A DNA stretch of 64,000 bases from Hymenobacter gelipurpurascens (GTDB taxonomy: Bacteria; Bacteroidota; Bacteroidia; Cytophagales; Hymenobacteraceae), in assembly GCF_900187375.1 (NCBI RefSeq), contig NZ_FYEW01000001.1:1240001-1304000 (forward strand). The letters run 5' to 3'. Both the position numbers and the translations under genes were made by a program. This document shows positions 17,447 to 25,992 of the stretch, in pieces. Within the stretch, counting starts at the first letter, position 1; each line of letters starts with the position of its first letter. The notes below the pieces were generated by a model. The model worked only from the letters and a program-made list of their open reading frames with translations, was not told the DNA's origin and did not search any database.

Positions 17447-18916
17447 ATGTCTGAAAAACAAGGCCATTTCCAGCGGGCCATTACGCTGTTTGACGCCGTC
17501 ATGATTGTAACCGGCAGCATGATTGGCTCCGGTATCTTCATTGTGTCGGCGGGCATTGCCAAGCTAGTCGGTTCGGCGGGCTGGCTGCTGGTAGTTTGGC
17601 TGATTACAGGCTTTATCACGCTGGCTGGCGCCGTGAGCTACGGCGAGCTATCCTCTATGTTTCCGAAGGTAGGAGGCCAGTACGTGTACCTGCGAGAGGC
17701 CTACAACAAGCTGGTGGCGTTTCTCTACGGCTGGACGCTGTTCCTTGTGATACAGACCGGCGTAATTGCGGCCGTAGCGGTGGCCTTCGCCCGTTTCACG
17801 GGGGTTTTGCTGCCGTGGTTCAGCGAAAAGAATGTGCTGTTTAGTGTGGGCTCGTTTGAGTTTAGCACGGTACAGCTTCTGGCTATTGCGCTGCTGGTGG
17901 TGCTCACCTACATCAACTCCCGGGGTGTGCGCAGCGGCAAGCTGATTTCCAACATCTTCGGCAGCACCAAACTGGTGGCATTGGGCCTGCTGATTTTGGG
18001 TGGTCTGGCACTGGGCATCAACCAGGAAGCTATGAGCCTAAACTTCCAGGACATGTGGCAAGCGGCCAGCTTCGATAAGCTAGGCCAGTCTACCCCCCTG
18101 AGCACCTCGGCGCTTATCACGGCCATTGGCCTGGCCATGACCGGCTCCCTGTTCAGCTCCGATGCCTGGAACAACATTGGCTTCTCCGGCGACGAAATTG
18201 TGAAGCCCGAGCGCACTATTGTGCTGAGCATGGCCCTGGGCACGGCCATCGTGACGGCGCTTTACATCCTCATTAACATTGTGTACCTGCTGGTATTGCC
18301 CCTGAAAGGCGACCCCGAGGCAACTACCGTCATGGGCCGCGGCATTATGTATGCCACCAATGAGCGGGTAGCTACAGCCGTAGCGGAAAGCATTCTAGGC
18401 CAGGTTGGTGCCTACGTAATGGCTATCCTGATCATGATCAGCACGTTCAGCGCCGACAATAGCATTCTGCTCTCCGGCGCGCGCGCCTACTACGCCATGG
18501 CCGCCGATGGCCTGTTTTTCCCCGGTATGGCCCGCCTTAACAAAGCTGGCGTGCCCGGCGTGGCCCTGTGGGCCCAGTGCGCGTGGGCCAGCCTGCTCTG
18601 TCTCTCCGGTTCCTACGGCGACCTGCTCAACTACGTCATGTTCTCCGTGATTCTGTTTTACGTCATCACTATCATCGGCATTTTTGTGCTGCGCCGCACC
18701 CGCCCCGATGCGCCGCGGCCCTACCGTGCGTTTGGCTACCCCATTATCCCGCTGCTGTACGTCATCCTGGCCTCGGCCTTCTGCTTCATTCTGCTCACTG
18801 ACCCCGAGAACTCCAAGTTTGCCCTGCGTGGCCTAGGCCTAGTGGCTGTGGGTGTACCGGTGTACTACCTGTTCGGGAAGCGTTTTGCACCACGCCAGCC
18901 GGAGAAAGTAGCCTAG
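17447..18916 (+). CDS. APC-superfamily amino-acid permease
   Basis: A 489-residue protein with twelve hydrophobic helices. The first helix has TGSMIGSGIFIVSAGI, the broken-helix substrate site of LAT/APC transporters; AGAVSYGELSSMFPKVGGQYVYLREAY follows, as in the family. Helix 6 region shows FSSDAWNNIGFSGDEIVKPERTIVLS, also diagnostic. It takes up or exchanges amino acids through the inner membrane; the substrate cannot be fixed from sequence. It is monocistronic, beginning 213 bases from the divergent envelope gene and followed by a perfect terminator. Confidence 0.92.
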   Translation: MSEKQGHFQRAITLFDAVMIVTGSMIGSGIFIVSAGIAKLVGSAGWLLVVWLITGFITLAGAVSYGELSSMFPKVGGQYVYLREAYNKLVAFLYGWTLFLVIQTGVIAAVAVAFARFTGVLLPWFSEKNVLFSVGSFEFSTVQLLAIALLVVLTYINSRGVRSGKLISNIFGSTKLVALGLLILGGLALGINQEAMSLNFQDMWQAASFDKLGQSTPLSTSALITAIGLAMTGSLFSSDAWNNIGFSGDEIVKPERTIVLSMALGTAIVTALYILINIVYLLVLPLKGDPEATTVMGRGIMYATNERVATAVAESILGQVGAYVMAILIMISTFSADNSILLSGARAYYAMAADGLFFPGMARLNKAGVPGVALWAQCAWASLLCLSGSYGDLLNYVMFSVILFYVITIIGIFVLRRTRPDAPRPYRAFGYPIIPLLYVILASAFCFILLTDPENSKFALRGLGLVAVGVPVYYLFGKRFAPRQPEKVA

Positions 18917-18948
18917 CACAGTTGCGCTTACCGCTTGAATTCAAACAC

Positions 18949-18985
18949 AAAAAGCCCCGCCGAACTCATTCGGCGGGGCTTTTTG
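18949..18985 (+). terminator. Intrinsic terminator
   Basis: AAAAAGCCCCGCCGAA and TTCGGCGGGGCTTTTT form a perfect stem over CTCA, with T5 on the right and A-run on the left. It ends the permease gene and can also serve the gene ending at 19015. Confidence 0.93.
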
Positions 18986-19014
18986 CTGATACTGCGCAAC
19001 GCTAGGCCACTAGC

Positions 19015-19737
19015 TTAGCGCCGACGGCGCTTACCCGCATTTTCGTCGGGTATCAGCGTTACGTTGAGGGGCTGCGCACCGCGGGCGCGCATTTCCTGGT
19101 CCTGATATCCACCGTAGCCATACACCAGCGTGTTGTCGCCGGCAGGTACTTCCATCGTGTAGTTACCGTTGGCATCCGTTCCGACGGCTTTCTTGGATCC
19201 TTTCAGGAGCACGGTAGCACCAGCCATGGGGCGGCCATTTTCGTTGAGAATGCGGCCGGATATGGTGACGGTGGTAGGGGCAGCAGGCTCCGCAACCACG
19301 GCGGCCGGTACTGGCTCCACTTCCACTTCACTGGTCGCTATTTCGGGGGCTACCGGCGCTACGGTGCGCTTGGCGGCTTCGCGCGCGGCGGCAGCTTTGG
19401 CTGCGGCGGCGACTTTCAGCTCAGCAGCCGTTTTGGGAGCTTCTTTCTCCTCCTCCACTTCTTCCTCGGCCACTACGGTGGCGGCCTGCGGCGCTTCGTC
19501 GGTTGGCCTAGAGGCCGTTACGGTGGCAGAGCCTAGCTCCATACTGGGCATTACATTGATAATCTGCTCCGTAGCCTTGGCCGGCAGCAGCGCGTAGCCC
19601 ATGCCTACTACCAGCACAATAGTGCCCACAATGATACCCAGACGACGATTTCCGGAGGAGAGGTTTTCTTCCTCCTCCTGCATCAGCTCGGGGGTTAGTT
19701 CTTCGTTTTCAACTGGGGTAGTAGTGTTCTCATTCAT
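19015..19737 (-). CDS. Membrane protein with C-terminal carboxypeptidase-regulatory-like domain
   Basis: A 240-residue protein starting at ATG 19737 (a longer frame to 19818 has no sensible N-terminus). An acidic N-terminal 32 residues precede one hydrophobic segment (about 35-52), then a long low-complexity Ala/Glu/Val/Pro linker, and finally a domain of about 75 residues with TISGRILNENGRPMAGATVLLKGSKK and GTDANGNYTMEVPAG, the CarboxypepD_reg-like beta-sandwich common in TonB-system proteins of Bacteroidota. No signal peptidase site is seen, so the likely topology is cytosol-membrane-periplasm. It ends in basic GKRRRR. Such proteins may contact the periplasmic side of gliding or TonB machines, but no function can be assigned. 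Confidence 0.7.
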   Translation of the reverse strand: MNENTTTPVENEELTPELMQEEEENLSSGNRRLGIIVGTIVLVVGMGYALLPAKATEQIINVMPSMELGSATVTASRPTDEAPQAATVVAEEEVEEEKEAPKTAAELKVAAAAKAAAAREAAKRTVAPVAPEIATSEVEVEPVPAAVVAEPAAPTTVTISGRILNENGRPMAGATVLLKGSKKAVGTDANGNYTMEVPAGDNTLVYGYGGYQDQEMRARGAQPLNVTLIPDENAGKRRRR

Positions 19738-19930
19738 ACAGGGTTGCAGTAAAGAAGGGGGAATTAGGCAGAAAAGAGGCGGGGCCAAAAGAGGCGAGAA
19801 ACAGCACTGAAACCGCAAAATGACCGGTAGGCCCTTCTGCGGTTCCTAAAGATATATAGCAACGTTCCTAAAATCCTAATCTGGCTTTGCATCCTACCGT
19901 AGGCCACCCTCTTTCCGTATTTGAGAACAT

Positions 19931-19960
19931 AAAAAAGCCCCGTTCTTTCCAGAACGGGGC
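19931..19960 (-). terminator. Intrinsic terminator (minus strand)
   Basis: GCCCCGTTCT and AGAACGGGGC pair around TTCC; read on the minus strand the stem is followed by TTTTTT. It ends the small hydrophilic gene at 19983-20369. Confidence 0.88.
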
Positions 19961-19982
19961 GCATTTCTCAGGCAGAGAAAAC

Positions 19983-20369
19983 TTAGTCTTCTACCGGCTT
20001 AGCGGGCCCACTGGGTGCAGATTCGCCAAACTTCTGGTCGCGGGTACGCAACTGATGGTCGAGCTCTACGCTGCCTTCGGTGCCGAAGCCAGGGCCGCTG
20101 TTCTGCTCGCCGGCATCGTCGTGCTCATTACCTCCCTGGGGCACGCCTTCACCTCCGTTTATGTGCAGGTTTTCGAGCTGATCTTTCTGATCGGAGCGCT
20201 GGGTGAAGCCGCCCGCACCCTGGTTGCGGTGCGCCGATGAGTCGTCGCTTTGTTTGCCGTTGCTGAGCAGCTCTTTGTATTCCTGCTCTTTCTTCAACTG
20301 CTCGTTTTGAGGCACAGCATCCTGGTCGTGTACCGCTGATTTATCGGCGTTCTTATCGTCATTAGCCAT
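19983..20369 (-). CDS. Hydrophilic, probably disordered protein of unknown function
   Basis: A 128-residue protein from ATG 20369. Nearly all residues are polar or charged (MANDDKNADKSAVHDQDA...), with many Asn, Gln, Asp and Gly and almost no hydrophobic core, so it is probably disordered. That composition recalls stress or desiccation-linked hydrophilins, a common class in Hymenobacter-like bacteria, but no family motif supports this. It has a good minus-strand terminator and an own upstream region, which argues it is really expressed. Unrecognised. Confidence 0.6.
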   Translation of the reverse strand: MANDDKNADKSAVHDQDAVPQNEQLKKEQEYKELLSNGKQSDDSSAHRNQGAGGFTQRSDQKDQLENLHINGGEGVPQGGNEHDDAGEQNSGPGFGTEGSVELDHQLRTRDQKFGESAPSGPAKPVED

Positions 20370-20615
20370 AGTGGCGGGGTTTTGGGGTGTGAAGTTCTGC
20401 ATACAGGTGTACGTGCGGCAGCTTGGTTAGTTGGGCATAAATGCCCAACCAGATCGGTATGTCAACACCAGAATTCTGTCATTTTCAGGTTAAAAAAGCG
20501 CTCAGCCTGCGCATCCTACTGTGGCGCTTTGTGCGTAGGTGCTGTGGCGGTAGGCCTCGCCGGTCAGATGCTTTTTTCTTTCACCTTTGTGCCGTGGCTT
20601 TTCCACGCTCTTTCT

Positions 20616-21950
20616 ATGCACCTGGTCATTATCGGCAATGGCATCACGGGCGTTACGTGCGCCCTCACGGTGCGCCGCCTCCACCCCGACGCCCGCATTA
20701 CGCTCGTTTCCGACGAAAGCCCCTACCATATTTCGCGGCCCGCCCTGATGTATACCTACATGGGCCACATACGCCCCCAGGACCTGAAACCCTACGGCGA
20801 CTGGTTCTGGCCAGAAAACAGCCTGGAACTGGTGCAGGCCACCGCCACGCACATAGAGGCCGAGCACCATCTGGTACACCTGAGCACCGGCGCCCCCCTA
20901 GCCTACGACAAGCTGCTGGTGGCTACCGGCTCCGTAAGCCGCTTCGAGAGATGGCCCGGCCAGGAGCTGCAGGGCGTGCAGGGTTTATATGGTCTACAGG
21001 ACCTGGAACGCATGCACCGCGAAACTCACGGCGTAGGCCAGGCAGTAGTAGTGGGTGGCGGCCTGATTGGCGTGGAGCTGGCCGAGATGCTGCACTCCCG
21101 CGGCATTGCCGTCACCATGCTCGTGCGCGACACGCACTATTGGGGCTCGGTACTGCCGCCCGAAGAAGCAGCACTCGTGAACCGCCAGCTACAGGCCCAT
21201 CACATACACATGCACTACAGCACAGAGTTGGCTGAAATACTCGGCGACTCTGCAGGCCGCGTGCGGGCCGTGCGCACCACCGATGGCCGGGAAATCGCCT
21301 GCCAGTGGGTAGGCTTGGCCACGGGCGTAACCCCCAACCTTTCACTGGCTCAGGCCTCGGGCCTGGAAACGGCACGCGGCATTCTGGTGAACGAGCATCT
21401 GCAAACCAATCAGCCCGATGTATACGCCGCCGGCGACTGCGCCCAACACCGCCAGACTGGCCTAGGCCAGGTACCCGTAGAGCAATTGTGGTATACCGGA
21501 CGGCAGCAGGGTGAGACAGTGGCCTACGCCATTTGCGGGCAGCCCCAGGCTTACCAGCGTGGGGTGTGGTTCAACTCGGCCAAGTTCTTTCAGCTCGAAT
21601 ACCAAACCTACGGCCAGGTGCCTGCGCGCACGCCCTCAGGAACACACTCTTTCTGCTGGCAGCACCCCAACGGGCAACTCCTGCTGCGCATAAACTTCTG
21701 GGCTGATGACAACCACGCGGTTACGGGCATGAATACGCTGGGCATCCGGCAGCGCCACGATGTCTGGGACCAGTGGCTGCGCCAGGGTACGCCCGTCACG
21801 CAGGTACTGGCCGAGCTGGGCGCTGCCAACTTCGACCCGGAGTTTTTCCAACAGCATGAGGCCGCTATTGTAGGCCAGTTCAACGAGCAGTTTCCGCAGC
21901 ACCCGGTGGCCCTCAAGCGCCGGAAAGGGCTGTTTTCATTCGGCGCGTAA
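20616..21950 (+). CDS. NAD(P)/FAD-dependent oxidoreductase (class I pyridine nucleotide-disulphide type)
   Basis: A 444-residue flavoprotein from ATG 20616. The FAD-binding Rossmann motif IIGNGITGVTCA opens the chain; the NAD(P)-binding one, VVVGGGLIGVELAE, is at about 150-163; a second FAD motif, YAAGDCAQ, is near 275. This order is that of rubredoxin/nitrite-reductase-type and ferredoxin-reductase-type enzymes, which carry electrons from NAD(P)H to a partner protein. No disulphide active-site CxxxxC is present. It is the first gene of a same-strand trio with a small His-tailed membrane protein and a membrane 4Fe-4S protein, so those are likely its partners. A longer in-frame opening from 20382 overlaps the divergent gene and is not credible. 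Confidence 0.88.
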   Translation: MHLVIIGNGITGVTCALTVRRLHPDARITLVSDESPYHISRPALMYTYMGHIRPQDLKPYGDWFWPENSLELVQATATHIEAEHHLVHLSTGAPLAYDKLLVATGSVSRFERWPGQELQGVQGLYGLQDLERMHRETHGVGQAVVVGGGLIGVELAEMLHSRGIAVTMLVRDTHYWGSVLPPEEAALVNRQLQAHHIHMHYSTELAEILGDSAGRVRAVRTTDGREIACQWVGLATGVTPNLSLAQASGLETARGILVNEHLQTNQPDVYAAGDCAQHRQTGLGQVPVEQLWYTGRQQGETVAYAICGQPQAYQRGVWFNSAKFFQLEYQTYGQVPARTPSGTHSFCWQHPNGQLLLRINFWADDNHAVTGMNTLGIRQRHDVWDQWLRQGTPVTQVLAELGAANFDPEFFQQHEAAIVGQFNEQFPQHPVALKRRKGLFSFGA

Positions 21951-22048
21951 GGTCTCTGCCACAAAAATCTGTTTCGCCAGGCAGCTTACCAGCAACTTCC
22001 GCTCGTATCTTCTGCTTTTCTACATCCCGATTCTTTCTTCCGAAGCAC

Positions 22049-22279
22049 ATGGATTTTTCCAAACTATATCGTCTCAACGCCCTCAACAGCTTTCAATACA
22101 TTGCCTTGGTGGGCGTGGTCATGAGTGCTGGTGCTCAACTGGTTATCAACCTACTCAACCAACCAGAGCCGAAGGGCTATAACTGGCTGTACCTGTGCTG
22201 GTTTGTGCTGTATGTGCTGGGCTCATTGCTGAATCTGTTTGGCAAGCCTAATGATGGGCATCACCACCATCATCACTAA
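22049..22279 (+). CDS. Small two-helix membrane protein with C-terminal His6
   Basis: A 76-residue protein with two hydrophobic helices (about 17-37 and 45-66) joined by a short loop NQPEPKGYN. It ends in GKPNDG followed by six His and the stop codon. Both ends of the helices face the same side, so the His tail is probably cytosolic or periplasmic together with the N-terminus. The position between the flavoprotein and the 4Fe-4S membrane protein (98 bases after one, 97 before the other) suggests a membrane subunit or metal-binding helper of that trio. I know no family; a run of His may bind Ni, Cu, Fe or Zn. Confidence 0.7.
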   Translation: MDFSKLYRLNALNSFQYIALVGVVMSAGAQLVINLLNQPEPKGYNWLYLCWFVLYVLGSLLNLFGKPNDGHHHHHH

Positions 22280-22376
22280 GCTGGCAGTGGCCTACAGCTG
22301 GCCACCTGCCTCATTTATTGCACGTTGCTGGCGCTAGGCCAGTGCCGCCCCTACTTGGTTTGCTCCTTCGTCAGCT

Positions 22377-23792
22377 ATGCTTCCTTCGCTTTCCCTGCCC
22401 ACTCCACCGCTGCCCACGGTATCTGCCACCGAAAAGCTCCTGCTGACGATCATCGGGCTGGGACTTTTGGCACTGCTGCCCGCCACCTTCGCCGCCGATG
22501 CCTGGCTGGCCCAAATGAGCCTCTACGCGGCTATGACCTTGGTAAGCATGGGCACCTTGTTGTGGGCAGCGCGCAAATTTGCGGGCAAGCCTGCCGGGGT
22601 GCAGCAGGATAATCTGTGGCTGCGCAGTAGCACCAGCCGGGGTGCCGTGGCCTGGCTCACGGCGGTGGTGCTCACGGGCTTTTATGTGCTGCTGTACTGG
22701 TTCAGCAGCCCCGATGAACAGGGAAATTTTGGGTTTCTCAATAGCCTGGTGCATTCCCTCGATCCGCTCAGCCAGGCCATTCGGCAGCGTCCCTCCGACC
22801 AGTGGTTTCTCTACGGCACGTTCTATACGCTGGCCATTCTGCTGATGGGCGGCCGCGCCCTCTGGAAGTACCGGCACTCACCGTATCAACGCATCCGGAC
22901 GGCCTCGGTCATGTTCTTTCAGTTGGGGTTTGCCTGGCTATTGCCGGGTGTGCTGCTGGCTTTTCAGCGGCCCGAGTATTACTTCAGCTACTTCTGGCCC
23001 CTGAAATACGACTACCTGTTTCCGGGTACCGTGGGCTATCTGCTGAAGGATGGGGGCCCTGGCCTGGGCGTGTTTATGGTGTTCTGGGGCGCGGTCATGT
23101 CGTTTGTCGGCACGCCCATTCTCACCTATTTCTTCGGGAAGCGCTGGTACTGCTCCTGGGTGTGTGGCTGCGGTGGCTTGGCCGAAACCGCCGGCGACCC
23201 CTACCGCCACCTCTCCGACAAAAGCCGCGAAGCCTGGCGCTGGGAGGTTCGCATCATCTACCCCATCCTGGCCTTTATCGTGCTCGTAACGGTGCTGTTG
23301 TGGCTGGGGGTAGCCGGGACGTTGCCGGCCTGGTTCACCACGGTCCAACCTTCCTCCATCACCCTGTTCAGCAACCTGAGCCCGGTAGACGCGCTCAGCA
23401 AGTTCTACGGGTTTGCCATTGGGGCCGTGTTTTCGGGCGTAGTTGGGGTGGGCTTCTACCCCCTGATGGGCAGCCGCGTGTGGTGCCGCTTCGGGTGCCC
23501 GATGGCCGCTTACCTAGGCATCTTGCAGAAATATCTCTCGCGCTTCCGCATCACCACCAACGGCGCCCAATGCATCAGCTGCGGCAATTGCTCCAACGTC
23601 TGCGAGATGGGTATTGATGTAAAGCAGTACGCCCAGCGCGGCGAGCCCATCATTCGGGCCTCCTGCGTGGGCTGCGGGATGTGCTCCACAGTATGCCCCC
23701 GCGGCGTGCTCAACCTAGAAAACGGCCCGCGTGATGGCCGCTACCAAGGCTCCCAGCTGATTACGGCCGAAAGCCTGCGGATATTGAGCTAG
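22377..23792 (+). CDS. Membrane 4Fe-4S ferredoxin-type protein, NapH/CcoG/NosR-like
   Basis: A 471-residue protein with several membrane helices and two 4Fe-4S motifs at the C-terminus: C399-C402-C405-C409 and C430-C433-C436-C440, in the CxxCxxCxxxC order with CP after the second. Two further Cys clusters lie at membrane boundaries, WYCSWVCGCGG (C259, C263, C265) and VWCRFGCP (C370, C374), as in NosR, NapH and CcoG, where they carry further electrons. It likely moves electrons across or along the inner membrane. It closes the trio that starts with the FAD oxidoreductase. Exact role (copper reduction as in CcoG, or quinol oxidation) cannot be fixed here. Confidence 0.87.
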   Translation: MLPSLSLPTPPLPTVSATEKLLLTIIGLGLLALLPATFAADAWLAQMSLYAAMTLVSMGTLLWAARKFAGKPAGVQQDNLWLRSSTSRGAVAWLTAVVLTGFYVLLYWFSSPDEQGNFGFLNSLVHSLDPLSQAIRQRPSDQWFLYGTFYTLAILLMGGRALWKYRHSPYQRIRTASVMFFQLGFAWLLPGVLLAFQRPEYYFSYFWPLKYDYLFPGTVGYLLKDGGPGLGVFMVFWGAVMSFVGTPILTYFFGKRWYCSWVCGCGGLAETAGDPYRHLSDKSREAWRWEVRIIYPILAFIVLVTVLLWLGVAGTLPAWFTTVQPSSITLFSNLSPVDALSKFYGFAIGAVFSGVVGVGFYPLMGSRVWCRFGCPMAAYLGILQKYLSRFRITTNGAQCISCGNCSNVCEMGIDVKQYAQRGEPIIRASCVGCGMCSTVCPRGVLNLENGPRDGRYQGSQLITAESLRILS

Positions 23793-23865
23793 TGGAAACG
23801 ACTAGTTGGCAAGTACATTCACGCCACCAGGCTAAAGCTTGGTGGTACATTATAAAACAGTTTTT

Positions 23866-24912
23866 ATGTCGTTTTCATCAGCCAGGCTGATTCTAAGCTC
23901 TATATGTTTATCTACTCTGGGTGCTTGTGCTGTTGGGCACACACCTAGCAGCAGTTTGCCGGGGAGCTATTCAGCCACCACGGGCCTCTCTACTAATGGC
24001 TTGCCGAATTGGGATCCCATACCGGGCCTCAACGATTGGGACGTCATCTATTTTCGGCAATCGGCTAACAGCTGCAAGGACACCTTTCTGCTCCCTCCGC
24101 TCAGCAAGTGGTCAGACCTGCGCTTGGGTCCTGGTATCGTTCCACTTAATAACTCTGGATTTGGCATCGATGAAGCAGAAATCTCCAATTTGGAATGGAA
24201 GTTTTTTCAGCAACAGACTACGCCCGATACAGGGCTAAATGAAGCCATGCAGCCATTGGCAGCTGCGCTACCAGTTCCCGAGTATTATGCCGACAGGTTT
24301 TACCACCGATACCCAGTCGTAGGAATCAGCTGGGAGCAAGCAGATGCGTTTTGCCGCTGGCGTAGCCGAGTTGTAACGGCAGAATATAATAAACTGTACA
24401 GCCACGCTGATTCGTTGAGCCAAGGGTATGTCCGCATACTATATCGGCTGCCTACGGAAGCGGAATGGGAAATTGCTGCCCAAGGACAAAGTGGCTTACC
24501 CTACGGCTCGAGTTGCTTAAACCAGCCTGTTCAGATTAACCCAAAGGCGGCCGATTACCTAAAGCGGCGCTCTGGTAGCCAGGAAACCAGCCAGCAGATT
24601 CGTGCTGATATTGAAAGCTACAACCGCAGCCAGCCGAGTCGGGTAATGATAAACTACGCTCAGAAGGAACCTTATTTTCTTCGTCAGACAACGCCAGGCT
24701 ACGTTTGGCAGGGCCCGCCGAATGCCTTTGGCCTATACCAGGCACTCGGCAACGCCGCCGAAATGGTGCAGGAACAGGGCATCACGAAAGGCGGCAGCTA
24801 CCTCGACCCACTGGAAGCCTGTACTATCAAAGCGCGCGGCTCCTACAGTGGGCCGGCGCCGCACATCGGGTTCCGGTGCGCGTCAGAGGTATCCTACCCC
24901 AACCGCAAATAG
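23866..24912 (+). CDS. SUMF1/FGE-fold lipoprotein (GldJ/GldK-like)
   Basis: A 348-residue lipoprotein from ATG 23866: signal peptide 1-20 and lipobox TLGAC with Cys 21. The rest is a formylglycine-generating-enzyme fold: YPVVGISWEQADAFCRWRS, YRLPTEAEWEIAA, NAFGLYQALGNAAEMVQ, TKGGSYLDP and HIGFRCASE appear in the family order. The catalytic Cys pair of true FGE is not clearly present; a single Cys in LEACTIKAR stands near that place. It therefore more likely resembles structural lipoproteins such as GldJ/GldK of the gliding/type IX secretion system. Base composition is less GC-rich than its neighbours, and the word GGCCTA occurs only about once. It ends one base from the converging hydrolase gene. 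Confidence 0.82.
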   Translation: MSFSSARLILSSICLSTLGACAVGHTPSSSLPGSYSATTGLSTNGLPNWDPIPGLNDWDVIYFRQSANSCKDTFLLPPLSKWSDLRLGPGIVPLNNSGFGIDEAEISNLEWKFFQQQTTPDTGLNEAMQPLAAALPVPEYYADRFYHRYPVVGISWEQADAFCRWRSRVVTAEYNKLYSHADSLSQGYVRILYRLPTEAEWEIAAQGQSGLPYGSSCLNQPVQINPKAADYLKRRSGSQETSQQIRADIESYNRSQPSRVMINYAQKEPYFLRQTTPGYVWQGPPNAFGLYQALGNAAEMVQEQGITKGGSYLDPLEACTIKARGSYSGPAPHIGFRCASEVSYPNRK

Positions 24913-24913
24913 C

Positions 24914-25903
24914 CTACTTCACAAACGCCAGCAGCGCCTCCAGGAATCGAGGTGTAGCTTCGAGGTGCGGAATATGGCCTACGCCGACTAGTGGCACCAG
25001 TTTGGCGCCTTTTATTTGGGCGGCGTTGCGGCGGCCCAGCTCCGGATACTGGCCTAGCGTGGCCAGCACCTTCGGGTCTTTCACTAGGCCCTTGCCTACT
25101 ACGGTGCGGTCGTCCTGCCCTATGATGAGCAGGGTGGGCACCGTTATGCGGCTGAACTCGTAGCTCACGGGCTGCTGATAAATCATGTGGAAGGTGAGGG
25201 CATTGGCGCGGGCCACCTGCGGAAAATCGGGGTGGCGGGTTTGGGCCGCCAGGGGCAGCAGCCACTCGTCGTGGGCTTTGGGGTAGCCGTGGGGGTAGTA
25301 GGTGGCGTGGTACTTCCGGATGCTTTCCTCGGTGCTTTTGCGCTCCGAAGCTTCGGCCTGATCAATGGTTTGGAAGGGCACGCCCACCCGGTAGTCTTCG
25401 AGGCCAATGGGGTTTTCGAGCACGAGCTTCTCCGTAGCCGTCGGGTACATCAGGGCAAAGCGCGTGGCCAGCATACCGCCTATGGAGTGGCCTACGATGA
25501 CTGCCCGTTGGATTCCCAGGGTATCGAGCAGGTGCTTGGTGTTGTGGGCCAGCTGATGAAACGAGTAGTGGATATCGGGTTTGCTGGATTTGCCGAACCC
25601 GATTTGGTCGGGCACCACCACCCGGAAACCGGCCGCCGTGAGAGCCTTCACCGTTTCGCGCCAATAGGCCCCGAAGAAGTTTTTGCCGTGCAGCAGCAGC
25701 ACGGTCCTGCTGTTGGCTTTGGCTGATGCGGGCACATCCATGTAGGCCATGCGCAGGGCTTGGCCCTCCAGCCGCAGCGGTAGGTACTTTACTGGAAATG
25801 GGTATTCGTAGCCATCGAGTGTGGCATTCAGGGGAGCCGGAGCAGTTTGGGCAGTGGCGGCGATGGTGCCGCACAAGGCCAGCAGCAGGAACAGAAATTT
25901 CAT
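24914..25903 (-). CDS. Secreted alpha/beta hydrolase
   Basis: A 329-residue protein from ATG 25903, with a signal peptide (about 1-19, LALCGTIAATAQ). The fold is clear: LLLHGKNFFGAYWRETV (oxyanion loop), VVPDQIGFGKSSKP, and the nucleophile elbow GHSIGGML. An Asp in IIGQDDRTV and a His in GVGHIPHLEA complete the expected Ser-Asp-His triad. It probably hydrolyses an ester, lactone or similar bond in the periplasm; substrate unknown. A longer frame to 25939 would add 12 residues before the signal peptide. It converges, with 1 base between, on the SUMF1-like gene and is upstream of no obvious partner. Confidence 0.88.
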   Translation of the reverse strand: MKFLFLLLALCGTIAATAQTAPAPLNATLDGYEYPFPVKYLPLRLEGQALRMAYMDVPASAKANSRTVLLLHGKNFFGAYWRETVKALTAAGFRVVVPDQIGFGKSSKPDIHYSFHQLAHNTKHLLDTLGIQRAVIVGHSIGGMLATRFALMYPTATEKLVLENPIGLEDYRVGVPFQTIDQAEASERKSTEESIRKYHATYYPHGYPKAHDEWLLPLAAQTRHPDFPQVARANALTFHMIYQQPVSYEFSRITVPTLLIIGQDDRTVVGKGLVKDPKVLATLGQYPELGRRNAAQIKGAKLVPLVGVGHIPHLEATPRFLEALLAFVK

Positions 25904-25992
25904 CAGGAAACGGGAGTAAACGAGGTAGAGCATACGCAATCCTCTGCCAACCGTTTATTCCTCCTGAACTGGCCTAGGCCACTCCCGCGAGC

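Noticed and set aside
22262..22279. His6 as cloning tag or vector contamination
   Set aside because: Mixed CAC/CAT codons, natural downstream sequence and normal genome context; the tail belongs to the gene.
23866..24912. Calling it an active formylglycine-generating enzyme (sulfatase-modifying factor)
   Set aside because: The catalytic Cys pair is not seen and no sulfatase gene is nearby.
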